The notes under the pieces: model-generated
The model's input: the letters and a program-made list of their open reading frames with translations, nothing else
Told to the model about the DNA's origin: nothing
Database searches by the model: none
Assembly: GCF_021129305.1 (NCBI RefSeq)
Contig: NZ_JAJOMB010000027.1
Coordinates: 1-64,000, forward strand
Source of the DNA: Kineosporia babensis
Lineage (GTDB): Bacteria > Actinomycetota > Actinomycetes > Actinomycetales > Kineosporiaceae
DNA: 64,000 nt
Direction of reading: 5' to 3'
Translations under genes and position numbers: made by a program
Part shown: positions 8,542 through 16,849 of the stretch, piece after piece
How the letters are laid out: each line of letters starts with the position of its first letter
Numbering within the stretch: the first letter of the stretch is position 1

Positions 8542-9921
8542 GTGAACGGGCTGACAGAGTCAGGAGAGGGCATTTCGCGAAGGTTTGTGCCACCATCTGA
8601 TGCACTCGTCATTCTTGGTGGAACGGGTGACTTGGCCTTCCGTAAGATCTATCCGGCGCTGTACGAGCTCGAACGAGCTGGAAGGCTTCATCTGCCGATC
8701 GTTGTCACCGGTGCGCTGGCGCGGGACGGATTCACTGCGATGGTGATGAAGTCGATCACCGCCGCGCATCCTCGTCCGAGTTCTGACGTCTTGCACCGGC
8801 TGATGCACAGGATGGACTTCTTCGTCAGCGACCTGCGCACCCGAGCTGCCTACGTTGACCTGGGCCAACGTTGTCGAGGCTACCGGCCGACCTTCTTCTT
8901 CGCGCTGCCGCCGTCCCTGACAGCTGCGGTCGCCTACCAGATGTCGAAGATCGGCCTCACGGAGGCGGCGGCGCTGATGATCGAGAAGCCGTTCGGGGTG
9001 GATCTTGCCTCGGCCCGGCATCTTGAGAGTCACCTGCGCCGTCTCGCCTCCGAGGAAGCCATTTTCCGGATCGATCACTACCTGGCCAAACGCTCGATGC
9101 TTGAGGCCATGTCCGCGCGATCGGTGAGTCCTGCCTTCTCACGACTGCTGGACCGAGAAGTCATCGAACGAATGACGATCCGTCACAGCGAGACCCGAGG
9201 GCTTCAGGGCCGAGGACGCTTCTATGACGGAGTCGGCGCCGTCCGGGATGTGGTGCAGAGCCATCTGCTGCAACTGGCAGCAATGCTCGCAGTCAGACCC
9301 ACTGCGGAGTCCGGGCGCCGGGCAGCCCCTGACCGGGTGTTCCGGGCCGAGACACAGCGGTTCCTTGGCGCGGTGCAGACCCTGGATCCGGACCTGGTGG
9401 TCCGAGGCCAGTATGAGGGATACCGTCGTGAGGATGCGGTCTCGCCGAGTTCTACCACGGAGACCTTCGTTGCTGTGCAGATGGCAGTTGACCTGCCCGA
9501 GTGGCGAGACGTTCCGGTCGTCCTGAGTTCGGGGAAAGCGCTCAAGCACAACTGTATTGACGTGGTTCTGGAACTGCGTGACAGTCGTTCGTCCACCGTG
9601 ACCCTGGGTTTCGGCCAACACCTGAGCCTGAGCGCAACCGGCGAAGGCCGTGAACTCGTAGCTGCGGTGGGCTCACTGAGGGATCTGCCGTACCGGGCCC
9701 TGTGCAGCCATGAGGACTTCGCTCTGGGATCCTACGCACAACTGCTGACGGACGGCCTATTCCGTGATCACGTCCGATTCCAGTCGTTCGAGACTGTCGC
9801 CGAGGGATGGCGCATTGTCGAGCCGGCTCTCAGACGACGGGCCCTGATGACCTATCCGATGGGGATGGACGGGCGAAAGCTGGAGGACCAGTTGCAGAAC
9901 CGGGTGATGGTGGCTCACTGA
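8542..9921 (+). CDS. zwf: Glucose-6-phosphate 1-dehydrogenase, divergent copy
   Basis: 459 residues, close to the usual 460-510. GGTGDLAFRKIYPALY (26-41) is the NADP-binding GxxGDLxxRK box; IEKPFG (147-152) and RIDHYL (176-181) with His179, then FYDGVGAVRDVVQSHLLQ with His241, cover the active site. The normally invariant RIDHYLGKE is RIDHYLAKR here, so it is a diverged paralogue. It oxidises glucose-6-phosphate (or a related sugar phosphate) to the lactone. No gnd or pgl lies nearby, so it is unlikely to be the housekeeping pentose-phosphate copy. The start may instead be GTG 8587 (with AAGG upstream). It converges on the glucokinase gene with 24 bp between stops. Confidence 0.85.
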   Translation: MNGLTESGEGISRRFVPPSDALVILGGTGDLAFRKIYPALYELERAGRLHLPIVVTGALARDGFTAMVMKSITAAHPRPSSDVLHRLMHRMDFFVSDLRTRAAYVDLGQRCRGYRPTFFFALPPSLTAAVAYQMSKIGLTEAAALMIEKPFGVDLASARHLESHLRRLASEEAIFRIDHYLAKRSMLEAMSARSVSPAFSRLLDREVIERMTIRHSETRGLQGRGRFYDGVGAVRDVVQSHLLQLAAMLAVRPTAESGRRAAPDRVFRAETQRFLGAVQTLDPDLVVRGQYEGYRREDAVSPSSTTETFVAVQMAVDLPEWRDVPVVLSSGKALKHNCIDVVLELRDSRSSTVTLGFGQHLSLSATGEGRELVAAVGSLRDLPYRALCSHEDFALGSYAQLLTDGLFRDHVRFQSFETVAEGWRIVEPALRRRALMTYPMGMDGRKLEDQLQNRVMVAH

Positions 9922-9945
9922 CCATGTCGTGCCGAGCCGGTTCGC

Positions 9946-10965
9946 TCACCAACCGTCCGTAAGGAAGCTGAAGGCTCCTTGCAAGGCTAATTCCTTGTCC
10001 CCGCCGGCGAAAATGCCGACCCGGTGCATGAAGCGTGCATGAGTCGACTCCTCTCCCCAGAATGCCTGCTGGAAGACATCGCTGTCAGATAGATGCTCGA
10101 GCATGCCTGGTGTGTGGATGACACCGCTGGTGAGGAGAATGCTCCCTTGGCCATGGCCGATGAGATCCACGAGAGTCAGATCCCGCAGGTACCTGCCGAA
10201 GATACCGAGAAAGATGTCAAGAGCGAGCTTTGCCTGCTCGTCACCCTTCCCGGCAGCACTCAGCAGACGTGCTGGGGCTGGCTCATCAAGGACTGCGGTG
10301 TTCTGCTCGATCATGCCTCGGTGCTGGGCGAAACGGAGAAGGCGGCTGAAGCCGTCGGCCCCGCCGATCGCCATCTCCACGGAAATGGGGCGCCCGGGGT
10401 TCACCTGCCGCAGGTAGGTGAGGTAGTCGAATTCCGGTTCGGTGAAGGGCTGCCAGAGAACGTGCCCGGATTCCGAGCAGATCGGGGCCTCTTCGACGCC
10501 GATCCAGGCGCTGCCTACTCCAGATCCGATCGAGGCGACGAGAAGAGGGAACACGGGCCGCTGGGTTGCGCCGGCCAGAACGGTACGTAAGGCCGAGCGA
10601 GAGACCGAACGGGCGCCGTAGGCAGCAGCGGTCATGTCGTTCATGACATCCACGCGAAGGTTGTGGGAACGAGCGAACTCGACGGACCGAAAGACCGGCC
10701 ACTCGGGGCAGTTCGTCATCTGTGCGGCCCCGCCGCTGTCGACCGGCCCGGCGACCGACAGCACCAGGTGGGTGGGGTCGATCCTGGTGTGCGAGAGGGT
10801 AGCGACGAGAAGGTGGTCGATGGAGGCGAAGTCGCCGGTGTCGAAGCGGGTGGTGACCACATCACCCGATTCCCCGGACACGAACTTCAGGCGCGTGTTC
10901 GTGGCACCGATGTCCAGGGCCGCGCCTGCCACGTCCACCGAAGTCGGCCTGTCGTGGTCCATCAT
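9946..10965 (-). CDS. glk: Glucokinase, Glk (non-ROK) family
   Basis: 339 residues. ALDIGATNTRLKF is the phosphate-1 box; VAGPVDSG, TNCPEWPV, VMNDMTAAAYGARS (catalytic Asp), SIGSGVGSAWIG and SESGHVLWQP follow in the order of the E. coli-type Glk family rather than the ROK family usual in actinomycetes. It phosphorylates glucose or a related hexose with ATP. Together with the divergent zwf, the SIS isomerase and the GT20 enzyme it forms a small sugar-phosphate module. ATG at 10965 has GGGGGCG nine bases upstream. A kinase of this family (ValC) also works in validamycin biosynthesis, but no cyclitol synthase is seen here. Confidence 0.8.
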   Translation of the reverse strand: MMDHDRPTSVDVAGAALDIGATNTRLKFVSGESGDVVTTRFDTGDFASIDHLLVATLSHTRIDPTHLVLSVAGPVDSGGAAQMTNCPEWPVFRSVEFARSHNLRVDVMNDMTAAAYGARSVSRSALRTVLAGATQRPVFPLLVASIGSGVGSAWIGVEEAPICSESGHVLWQPFTEPEFDYLTYLRQVNPGRPISVEMAIGGADGFSRLLRFAQHRGMIEQNTAVLDEPAPARLLSAAGKGDEQAKLALDIFLGIFGRYLRDLTLVDLIGHGQGSILLTSGVIHTPGMLEHLSDSDVFQQAFWGEESTHARFMHRVGIFAGGDKELALQGAFSFLTDGW

Positions 10966-11357
10966 GCTGGTACGCCCCCGTACTCGTCATGCCGTCAACC
11001 CACTCGTGGCGGTAATTCTACAGGTCAGCGGTAGGCCGCGAGCACGCCTCGGCCCGCATTGCAGACCAGGTAGCCACTGGTCTGATGAAAGTCGAAAAGG
11101 CTTATGAAGGATTTCATCTCGACAGTCGCCTCCTCGAGGGCAGCGGCGATCCCACCCCCGGGGTATCGCGGCGATTTCCCCTGGTCGGCGACGCTGATCC
11201 AGCGCATCACCGCGCCATGGCTCATGACCCGGACATCATGCACAGTCCGCCTGCGCGACCGTGATGATGAGTACTTGCAATTTCACCACCTAGGTGGCTG
11301 TGGTATCTGACAAGCGGGACTGCGTCCAGGCCCGACTGGGGCCGAGTCAGCGGAGGA
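10966..11357. other. Gap after glucokinase, short possible remnant
   Basis: No clear gene. A 72-residue minus-strand frame (11025-11243) contains VRVMSHGAVMRWISVAD and ends NAGRGVLAAYR, which recalls the C-terminal half of a histidine phosphatase but lacks the catalytic N-terminus; if real it is a relic. A perfect 12-bp palindrome CCACCTAGGTGG sits at 11286-11297, of unknown meaning. Confidence 0.3.
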
Positions 11358-13478
11358 TTAGCGGTATCGGCTGAGCGAGCAGTAGAACGTGTAGAGACCG
11401 TCGCCGGCGATGTCGACATCCTGCAGTGCCACACGCCGCCGCTCCACGTCCCCCTCCTGTGCGGTGATCGGCAGGACCCGCCGTGTCTTGGCACCGCTGG
11501 AGGAGAAGTCCACCTCCTTGAACGTGACAGCCAGGTCGTTCACGAAACCCGCCCGCCAGTAAATGAATGGGCCACGGTTGGCTTGGCGAAGGGTGGCCGC
11601 AACCGCCTCGTACAGGCCCGGCCAGCGCTCTCCCGTGTCCGCATCGTCCCAGCGGCCCTCGAAGATGCGGACGCCGTCCAGATCCAGTTTCAGGTCGATG
11701 TCGTCTGCGCCTGCTCCGGTCAGCCCGGTCTCCTCGTTGACGAACAAGCCCAGCGGCGCGTCCAGCATCAGGTAACTGACCGGGCTGGGCCAGGTCACCT
11801 GGTACGTGCCGGGGTTGACCGCGCTTCGGCGCACGGTCAGGAAGACGTGGTGATGGCCGGGGACGAGAACACCCAGGGATCGTTTAGAGTCGGCACTGCG
11901 GTCGGAATTGAGCTGGATGGTGTTGGAGTCCAGGAGCGCGAACGTCGTTTTCTGGTCGACGTTCTCCGTGGTCAGGACGAACGACTCCACGTATTGGGTT
12001 CCGGCGTAGGTGCTGGGGATCGTTGCTCGCAGCCAGCACGTGTCGTTGCTGCCCAGGACGGTCGTCTCCGGGAAGGGCAAGGTCAGTGGACGGTGAGGGT
12101 TGAGCAGGATCGCCGTCTGGCGCGTGGCGCCATTGTGTTCGAGGACGAAGACGGCCCGCGAGCCGGTGCGACTGTGGTTGGTGGTGGCCGCGATGAAGAA
12201 CGGCTCGTGCGGGGCGAACGTCCGGCCCACCGGCTCGATCGCAACGGGGATGTCGAAGGAGTTCTGGGCCAGGACGTCGCCCTCCGCGGTGCCGTCCAGG
12301 TCCGAGGCGTTGACTTCGCCCTGGTGCTCCAGAGGCGTACTCAGATCGCTGCGGAGGTAGACCTCGTACCTGGTGTCCGCGCTGGCCCAGAGCGAGAACG
12401 TCCCGGGATCGGGCACGTAGATCCACTGGTAGGCGCCGGGCAGGTCGAAGGTGACCCGGATCGGGGTGAGGCTGGTAGGTAGTCCTTGGCCGTCGTTGTC
12501 CCGGACCTTGTCGTACCGGATCGCATCGCTGGGCTGGCAGTGGTGGCTGCGCCGCTGCAGAACGGCCTCTACCGCGAAGTGATCGCTGGCGTTGCGCTGC
12601 GAGATCCGGATGTGATGCGGAACAACCGACGTGGGGACGAACTGCCGCCGCTCCTGCCCGGCGACGATGTAGTCCAGCCGCTGCTGCACACCGGTTTCCA
12701 GATCGACGTTGGTGTAACCCTTGTCGTAGTCGGTGGTGTCGCCTGGCGGGTGCATGGCGCCACGCCAGACGTCGTGCATGCTGCGGGTGAGCGCGGTGCC
12801 CTGATCACGGAAAATGTCCTCCCACTCATCGCCTTCGGCCTGGGAGTCGCCGGAGATATTGATATCCCCGATCAGGAAGGCCCGTTCCAGGTGCTCCTCG
12901 AACCTCCCGTCGCGATCGAGCAGCGCCTTCAACCCCGCCCAGATCAGGTCCAGCTGCTGCGCGCGCACCTCGGCATACTCCACCGGTGAGTCGTAGGAGG
13001 CCTGCATGTGGGTGAAGGCGATGGTGACCGGCACCTCGGCGCCCTCGTCCGGCGAATCCACCTGGACGATGCCGAAACCCTTGGCCGCCAGGCCATCGAC
13101 GTTCTTCCACACCGTACCGAAGAACCTCTCCAGCACCGTGTCGTGCTCGGGCGGCCCGCTGAGGTCGCGCAACGGCAACTGGCTGATCAGCATCAGACCG
13201 GAGTCATCCTGCGTGGTGACGTCGGCATCGTCGATCTTCTCGGCCCGATACGGCCAGAGGGCGCCGAGCTGGTCGATCAGGACCTCGCGGGCGCCTTCAT
13301 CGAACACCTCGTTGAAGGCGATCACATGCGGTTGCCGGGCCGGGGGCAGCGCCAGGATCGAGGCCGCGACCCGCCCGGCCCGCTCCCGCGCGTCGGGCGA
13401 ACGGCGTTCACCCAGGACGGCGACCTTCCACGGCATGAGCTGAACATTGAACGCCATGACGCGTAGCTGACCGGCCAT
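11358..13478 (-). CDS. Endonuclease/exonuclease/phosphatase-fold enzyme (sphingomyelinase-like) with C-terminal beta domains
   Basis: 706 residues from ATG 13478 (GAGGGGG upstream). Residues 1-~310 form a Mg-dependent EEP phosphodiesterase: RVMAFNVQLMP, Glu57 in AFNEVFD, His158 in AFTHMQ, GDIN at 204-207, QRLDYI at ~266-271 and SDH at 298-300. The catalytic set of neutral sphingomyelinase / phospholipase C-like enzymes is complete. Residues ~320-706 are beta-rich repeats of unknown type (two or three sandwich-like modules with 'VFLTVRRSAVNPGTYQVTW'), perhaps for binding lipid or protein. There is no signal peptide, so export is unclear. It sits alone between a gap and remnants. Substrate could be a phosphodiester lipid, inositol phosphate or DNA. 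Confidence 0.75.
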   Translation of the reverse strand: MAGQLRVMAFNVQLMPWKVAVLGERRSPDARERAGRVAASILALPPARQPHVIAFNEVFDEGAREVLIDQLGALWPYRAEKIDDADVTTQDDSGLMLISQLPLRDLSGPPEHDTVLERFFGTVWKNVDGLAAKGFGIVQVDSPDEGAEVPVTIAFTHMQASYDSPVEYAEVRAQQLDLIWAGLKALLDRDGRFEEHLERAFLIGDINISGDSQAEGDEWEDIFRDQGTALTRSMHDVWRGAMHPPGDTTDYDKGYTNVDLETGVQQRLDYIVAGQERRQFVPTSVVPHHIRISQRNASDHFAVEAVLQRRSHHCQPSDAIRYDKVRDNDGQGLPTSLTPIRVTFDLPGAYQWIYVPDPGTFSLWASADTRYEVYLRSDLSTPLEHQGEVNASDLDGTAEGDVLAQNSFDIPVAIEPVGRTFAPHEPFFIAATTNHSRTGSRAVFVLEHNGATRQTAILLNPHRPLTLPFPETTVLGSNDTCWLRATIPSTYAGTQYVESFVLTTENVDQKTTFALLDSNTIQLNSDRSADSKRSLGVLVPGHHHVFLTVRRSAVNPGTYQVTWPSPVSYLMLDAPLGLFVNEETGLTGAGADDIDLKLDLDGVRIFEGRWDDADTGERWPGLYEAVAATLRQANRGPFIYWRAGFVNDLAVTFKEVDFSSSGAKTRRVLPITAQEGDVERRRVALQDVDIAGDGLYTFYCSLSRYR

Positions 13479-13848
13479 GATCCAAGCCCCCTCGACATCG
13501 TCACCGAAGATCAACGGAAAGTAGCAGGACTGGGTACGCGGCCGTCCACTGGTTTTCCGGAACCGGTCGGCTAGGGGTCGAACGGACTAGCGGTGGACGT
13601 CGGATCGCAGACTGATCTGTTCATGATCAGGGCAGATCGTGAACGCCTCGAAGTCGATCACCATGATCCAGAGCTGATCCAGCCATCGTTCGGCACGGCA
13701 GACGCAGAGCAAGCTGCACCATTGGGCGGTCGAAGATCCTGACCGCCTGCTTGATGGTATCGACCATGTCCCGGTCCACCGCCAAGGCCAGCACACCAGC
13801 GACACCTGAACAGGAGAATCCGCCGGCGTCGGGCCGGCCGTAGGATCT
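13479..13848. other. Gap, no gene recognised
   Basis: 370 bp without an intact gene. A minus-strand stretch near 13660-13800 (AVDRDMVDTIKQAVRIFDRP) has protein-like composition but is closed by frame breaks; probably decayed coding DNA. Confidence 0.4.
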
Positions 13849-14110
13849 TCACCCCAGGTCGAGCCGGTAGCCTAGACCCCGCACGGTGACCACGATGCGT
13901 GGGGCAGTCGGGTCGAGCTCGATCTTGGTGCGCAGGCGGCGCACGTGTACGTCCACGATTCGCTCGTCCCCGAAATATCCCTGTCCCAGCCCTTTTCCAG
14001 CGGCCGTTGGCGACTCAGGGCCAGACCGTGTGCCTGCGCGAGCTCACACAGCAACCGGAACTCCGTCACGGTCAGATGCACGGGAGCCTCACCCCGGCGA
14101 AAGCAGATCC
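13849..14110 (-). pseudogene. OmpR-family response regulator, C-terminal remnant
   Basis: On the minus strand, [20 protein letters not shown] (13990-14110) starts a PhoB/OmpR winged-helix effector domain. After a frameshift near 13975 the domain continues as [20 protein letters not shown] and ends [13 protein letters not shown] before a TGA at 13849. The two parts are in different frames and the receiver domain is missing, so the gene is inactive. It would have been a DNA-binding partner of a sensor kinase; no kinase gene is nearby. Confidence 0.7.
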
Positions 14111-14233
14111 CCCGTGCACTGGGGGATGGGCCCCGGCGCGATCTGTCGGCCTCGGCTCGGCCGATGAGTACCGCAGTTGCACGCGGTCTCCTTGTACGTA
14201 CCTACCGCATCACTTGTCCGAGCGGCCCGATCA

Positions 14234-14384
14234 TGACCAGCGCCCAGCACCCGGGCCGCATGGTCTTTCTCAACCTGCCGGTGGCCGACCTCGAGCGCAG
14301 CAAGGCGTTCAGGTGACGTGGATGGACCCTGCTGCTGCGCAGGCCGGCCCCGAGGAGTACGTGGATCAGGCTGCTGGAGCCTGA
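14234..14384 (+). pseudogene. VOC/glyoxalase-like protein with internal deletion
   Basis: The first 28 codons read MTSAQHPGRMVFLNLPVADL then ERSKAF, a normal start of a VOC-family (glyoxalase/bleomycin resistance-like) protein, and then hit TGA. Immediately after, in the overlapping frame (14313-14384), VTWMDPAAAQAGPEEYVDQA is the usual C-terminal end of the same family. The middle of about 90-100 residues has been lost with a frameshift at the joint, so the gene is dead. Confidence 0.65.
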
Positions 14385-14584
14385 GCATCCAGCGCCCCGA
14401 TGATGTCGTCCGCTACCCACACCCGATTCCGTTGAGCGGCGGTCGCCGGAGGCAACACGCCGGCGTCCACGAGGTGATTGACGGCGGTGGGCGCTGCGGT
14501 GCTCGACCGGGCTTGAGCAGTGGCTTGTCACGCTCGCGGATACGAGGTCCGATACATCGCAACGTCACCTTCAAGATCAGCGCT

Positions 14585-15568
14585 TCAAATCTCCCGGGCT
14601 ACGGCGATACGGGCCTGCAGGCGCGGGCCGGATTCGTAGAACATGTAGTTCACCCCGCCGTCGGTGCCGAACGAGGGGGCGGCCGAGCGGCCTGAGTCGG
14701 GAGCAGCACTGAGTGCGGAGTGGAACACTCCGAGGTGGTTCTCCTGATTGAAGTTCGGCCCGACGTCGGTGATGTACATGTCGCCCTTGCTGCCGTGGTA
14801 GACCACGTAGGCTGTGCCGTTGCGCTTGAGCAGGTGCGGGCCGGAGATGTTGGCCTCGTCGTCGGGCTCGGGGTTGATCAGCGCGGTGGGGGAGTAGGTC
14901 CAGGCCTTGCCGTCGGGTGACCAGCCCCAGCAGATGCGCCGGACGCCGCTGGTGTTGACCATGAACAGCATCACGTACTTGTTGTTCTTGCCGGCCACCG
15001 TGTGCTCGAAGACCCGCGCGTACGAGGTCTCGCTGGTGCCCGGGATCATGCTGGTGTTGAGCACCTCGCCGTAGTAGCTGAAGTTGATGCCGTTGGCCGA
15101 GATCGCCAGGCGGGTGCTGGCGTTGTCGCCGTGAAAGTACAGGAAGAAGCGCTTGGTGGCGGCATCCCAGGTGACGTGGGGCGAGGAGACGTGCTGCACG
15201 TCGTAGTGCGGGGCCCAGCGGTTGGAGACGATCGGGTTGTTCGGGTACTCGGTGAACTGGCCGGACAGAGAGTCTGCGTAGGCCAGGCAGATGCCGCCCG
15301 GGTTCTCGTGCGGCGCGTAGTAGAGGTAGTAGCGCCCCAGACGCTGGCCGATCTTGTCGTACACGCCGCGGATGCAGGGAAAGATGATCTCCTTGCGGGA
15401 GGGCGCGTAGGCCAGGTTCGCCTTGTTGAAAGGCGTTCCGACGTATTCGTAGTCGGGAAAACCGCCGGGAGCGGCCGAGGCCGGCAGTGCCTGGCTGCCG
15501 AGGGTGGCGGCGGTGCCGCCGAGCAGAACAGCGCCACGCAGGAGCTGTCGCCGATCGAGACCGGTCAT
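14585..15568 (-). CDS. Tat-exported GH43-like five-bladed beta-propeller protein
   Basis: 327 residues from ATG 15568, which has a near-perfect GAGGAGG site; longer starts would lack one. The N-terminus has a twin-arginine signal (DRRQLLRGAVLLGG ... ALPASA), so the protein is exported folded. The mature part has repeated YLYYAPHE, FFLYFHGD, YVMLFMVN and YVVYHGSKGDMY strands, the pattern of GH43/GH32/GH62-type five-bladed propellers; the acidic residues cannot be assigned with certainty. It probably cleaves or binds a plant or microbial oligosaccharide. It is divergent from lacI and the ABC importer, and a palindromic operator lies 88 bp upstream, so it is likely induced by the same sugar. Confidence 0.7.
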   Translation of the reverse strand: MTGLDRRQLLRGAVLLGGTAATLGSQALPASAAPGGFPDYEYVGTPFNKANLAYAPSRKEIIFPCIRGVYDKIGQRLGRYYLYYAPHENPGGICLAYADSLSGQFTEYPNNPIVSNRWAPHYDVQHVSSPHVTWDAATKRFFLYFHGDNASTRLAISANGINFSYYGEVLNTSMIPGTSETSYARVFEHTVAGKNNKYVMLFMVNTSGVRRICWGWSPDGKAWTYSPTALINPEPDDEANISGPHLLKRNGTAYVVYHGSKGDMYITDVGPNFNQENHLGVFHSALSAAPDSGRSAAPSFGTDGGVNYMFYESGPRLQARIAVAREI

Positions 15569-15655
15569 CGTTGACCTCCTCACGGGGATGCTCGCAGAGC
15601 TGCGAGCGCAGCAGGCCCACATCGTCGGCGCATCGCGACCGCTTCGGCAAGGTGC

Positions 15656-15667
15656 TAATACGAATTA
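15656..15667. promoter_or_regulatory. LacI-type operator O1 (TAATACGAATTA)
   Basis: Inverted repeat with the CpG centre and A/T arms (TAATnCGnATTA). It matches the second site at 15754-15765 in 10 of 12 positions. It lies 88 bp before the start of the GH43-like gene. LacI/GalR members typically bind even palindromes centred on CG. Confidence 0.65.
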
Positions 15668-15753
15668 ATCACGGCAATACGCCCAGCGGCGGCAAATGCT
15701 GTCAAACTCTTGACGCCGGGCCGCGGCCTGTCCACTCTGTGAGAGCGCCCTGA

Positions 15754-15765
15754 TAATGCGCATTA
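15754..15765. promoter_or_regulatory. LacI-type operator O2 (TAATGCGCATTA)
   Basis: Perfect 12-bp palindrome 22 bp upstream of the lacI start. A candidate TTGACG (-35) lies at 15710-15715, so the site would overlap the transcription start region of lacI and fit autorepression plus control of the downstream import genes. Confidence 0.7.
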
Positions 15766-15787
15766 GCCGACAACGAAGCGAGAATCG

Positions 15788-16849
15788 ATGGGCTCCCCGC
15801 GTCGTCTGACCCAACGCGACATCGCCCGGATGACCGGGGTCAGCCAGGCCACCGTGTCCCTGGTGCTCAATGGCCGGGCCGACGGTGAGGTGCGGATAGC
15901 GCCGGAGACCCGGGACCGGGTGTTGCGGGCGATCCAGGAAAGCGGATACGTCGCCGACCCGATCGCCCGGCGGCTGGCCGCACGGGACAACCGCATCATC
16001 GGGGTCTTCGGATACGAGCCGGTTTTCGGGGCCGGGAGCGCCCACTTCTATCATCCCTTCCTGGTCGGCATCGAGGAACAGGCCGAGGCCCAGGGCAGCG
16101 ATCTGCTGCTGCTCACCAGTGCTCCGGTGGTTGAGGGACGGCGGCGAATCTTCCAAGGGGGCAACCGGATCCGGCTGGCTGACGGGTGCATTCTGCTCGG
16201 GCGCTCCCTCGATCCGGAAGATCTGCAGCGCCTGCTGAGCGACGGCCTGCCGTTCGTGTCGGTCGGCCGGCGTGAGGACGCGGGTGGTCCGGTTCCGTAT
16301 GTCGGCGCCGATTATCGTTCTGCTGTCGAGGAACTGGTCACCATGGCGGCAGGTCTCGGGCACGATCGAATGGCTTACTTGGGGGAAGGTGGCGGGCCGG
16401 AGTCCTGGTCGGACCGGATGACCGGCTTCCGGCAAGGAACGTCGGTGGCCAAAGTCGGCATCCGGCACGAGCGCGGGCCGGATCTGTCTGCCGCGCTGGA
16501 TTCACTGCTCCAGGACGGGGTCACAGCGGTCTTGGTGGAGGAGTACAGCGATGCGGTGGCGTTGGCCCAGCTCGCCGGTGATCGTGGTCTTGAGGTGCCG
16601 CAGGACCTTTCGGTCCTCACGCTGGGGCAGGCCACCAGACCAGGGCCGGGTGGAAAACGGCTGGAGTTCACCGGATTCGAGATTCCCCGTCATCAGATGG
16701 GGGCAGAGGCTGTGCAGGTGCTCACCGGGCTGATCGACGGTACCGGGGACCGCCCGCAGCGGCTGCTGCCCTGCCGGGTCGTGGCCGGGGCCACGCTGGC
16801 CCCGCCGCGACGCAGAAGGACGAGTAGAAAGCAGGGCAACGGTGCCTGA
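15788..16849 (+). CDS. LacI-family transcriptional repressor
   Basis: 353 residues. N-terminal helix-turn-helix and hinge: LTQRDIARMTGVSQATVSLV at 7-26 then SGYVADPIARRLAARD. The rest is a periplasmic-binding-protein-like sensor (FGYEPVFG ... HPFLVGIEEQAEAQG ... TGLIDG). It should repress the divergent GH43-like gene and its own operon until a sugar binds. Two operator-like palindromes lie in the divergent region. The stop overlaps the FAD oxidoreductase start by 8 bp, so both are one transcript. The ligand is unknown. Confidence 0.9.
   Translation: MGSPRRLTQRDIARMTGVSQATVSLVLNGRADGEVRIAPETRDRVLRAIQESGYVADPIARRLAARDNRIIGVFGYEPVFGAGSAHFYHPFLVGIEEQAEAQGSDLLLLTSAPVVEGRRRIFQGGNRIRLADGCILLGRSLDPEDLQRLLSDGLPFVSVGRREDAGGPVPYVGADYRSAVEELVTMAAGLGHDRMAYLGEGGGPESWSDRMTGFRQGTSVAKVGIRHERGPDLSAALDSLLQDGVTAVLVEEYSDAVALAQLAGDRGLEVPQDLSVLTLGQATRPGPGGKRLEFTGFEIPRHQMGAEAVQVLTGLIDGTGDRPQRLLPCRVVAGATLAPPRRRRTSRKQGNGA

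Noticed and set aside
11286-11297. Palindrome CCACCTAGGTGG
   Set aside because: Single copy, no gene start close by; may be chance in GC-rich DNA.
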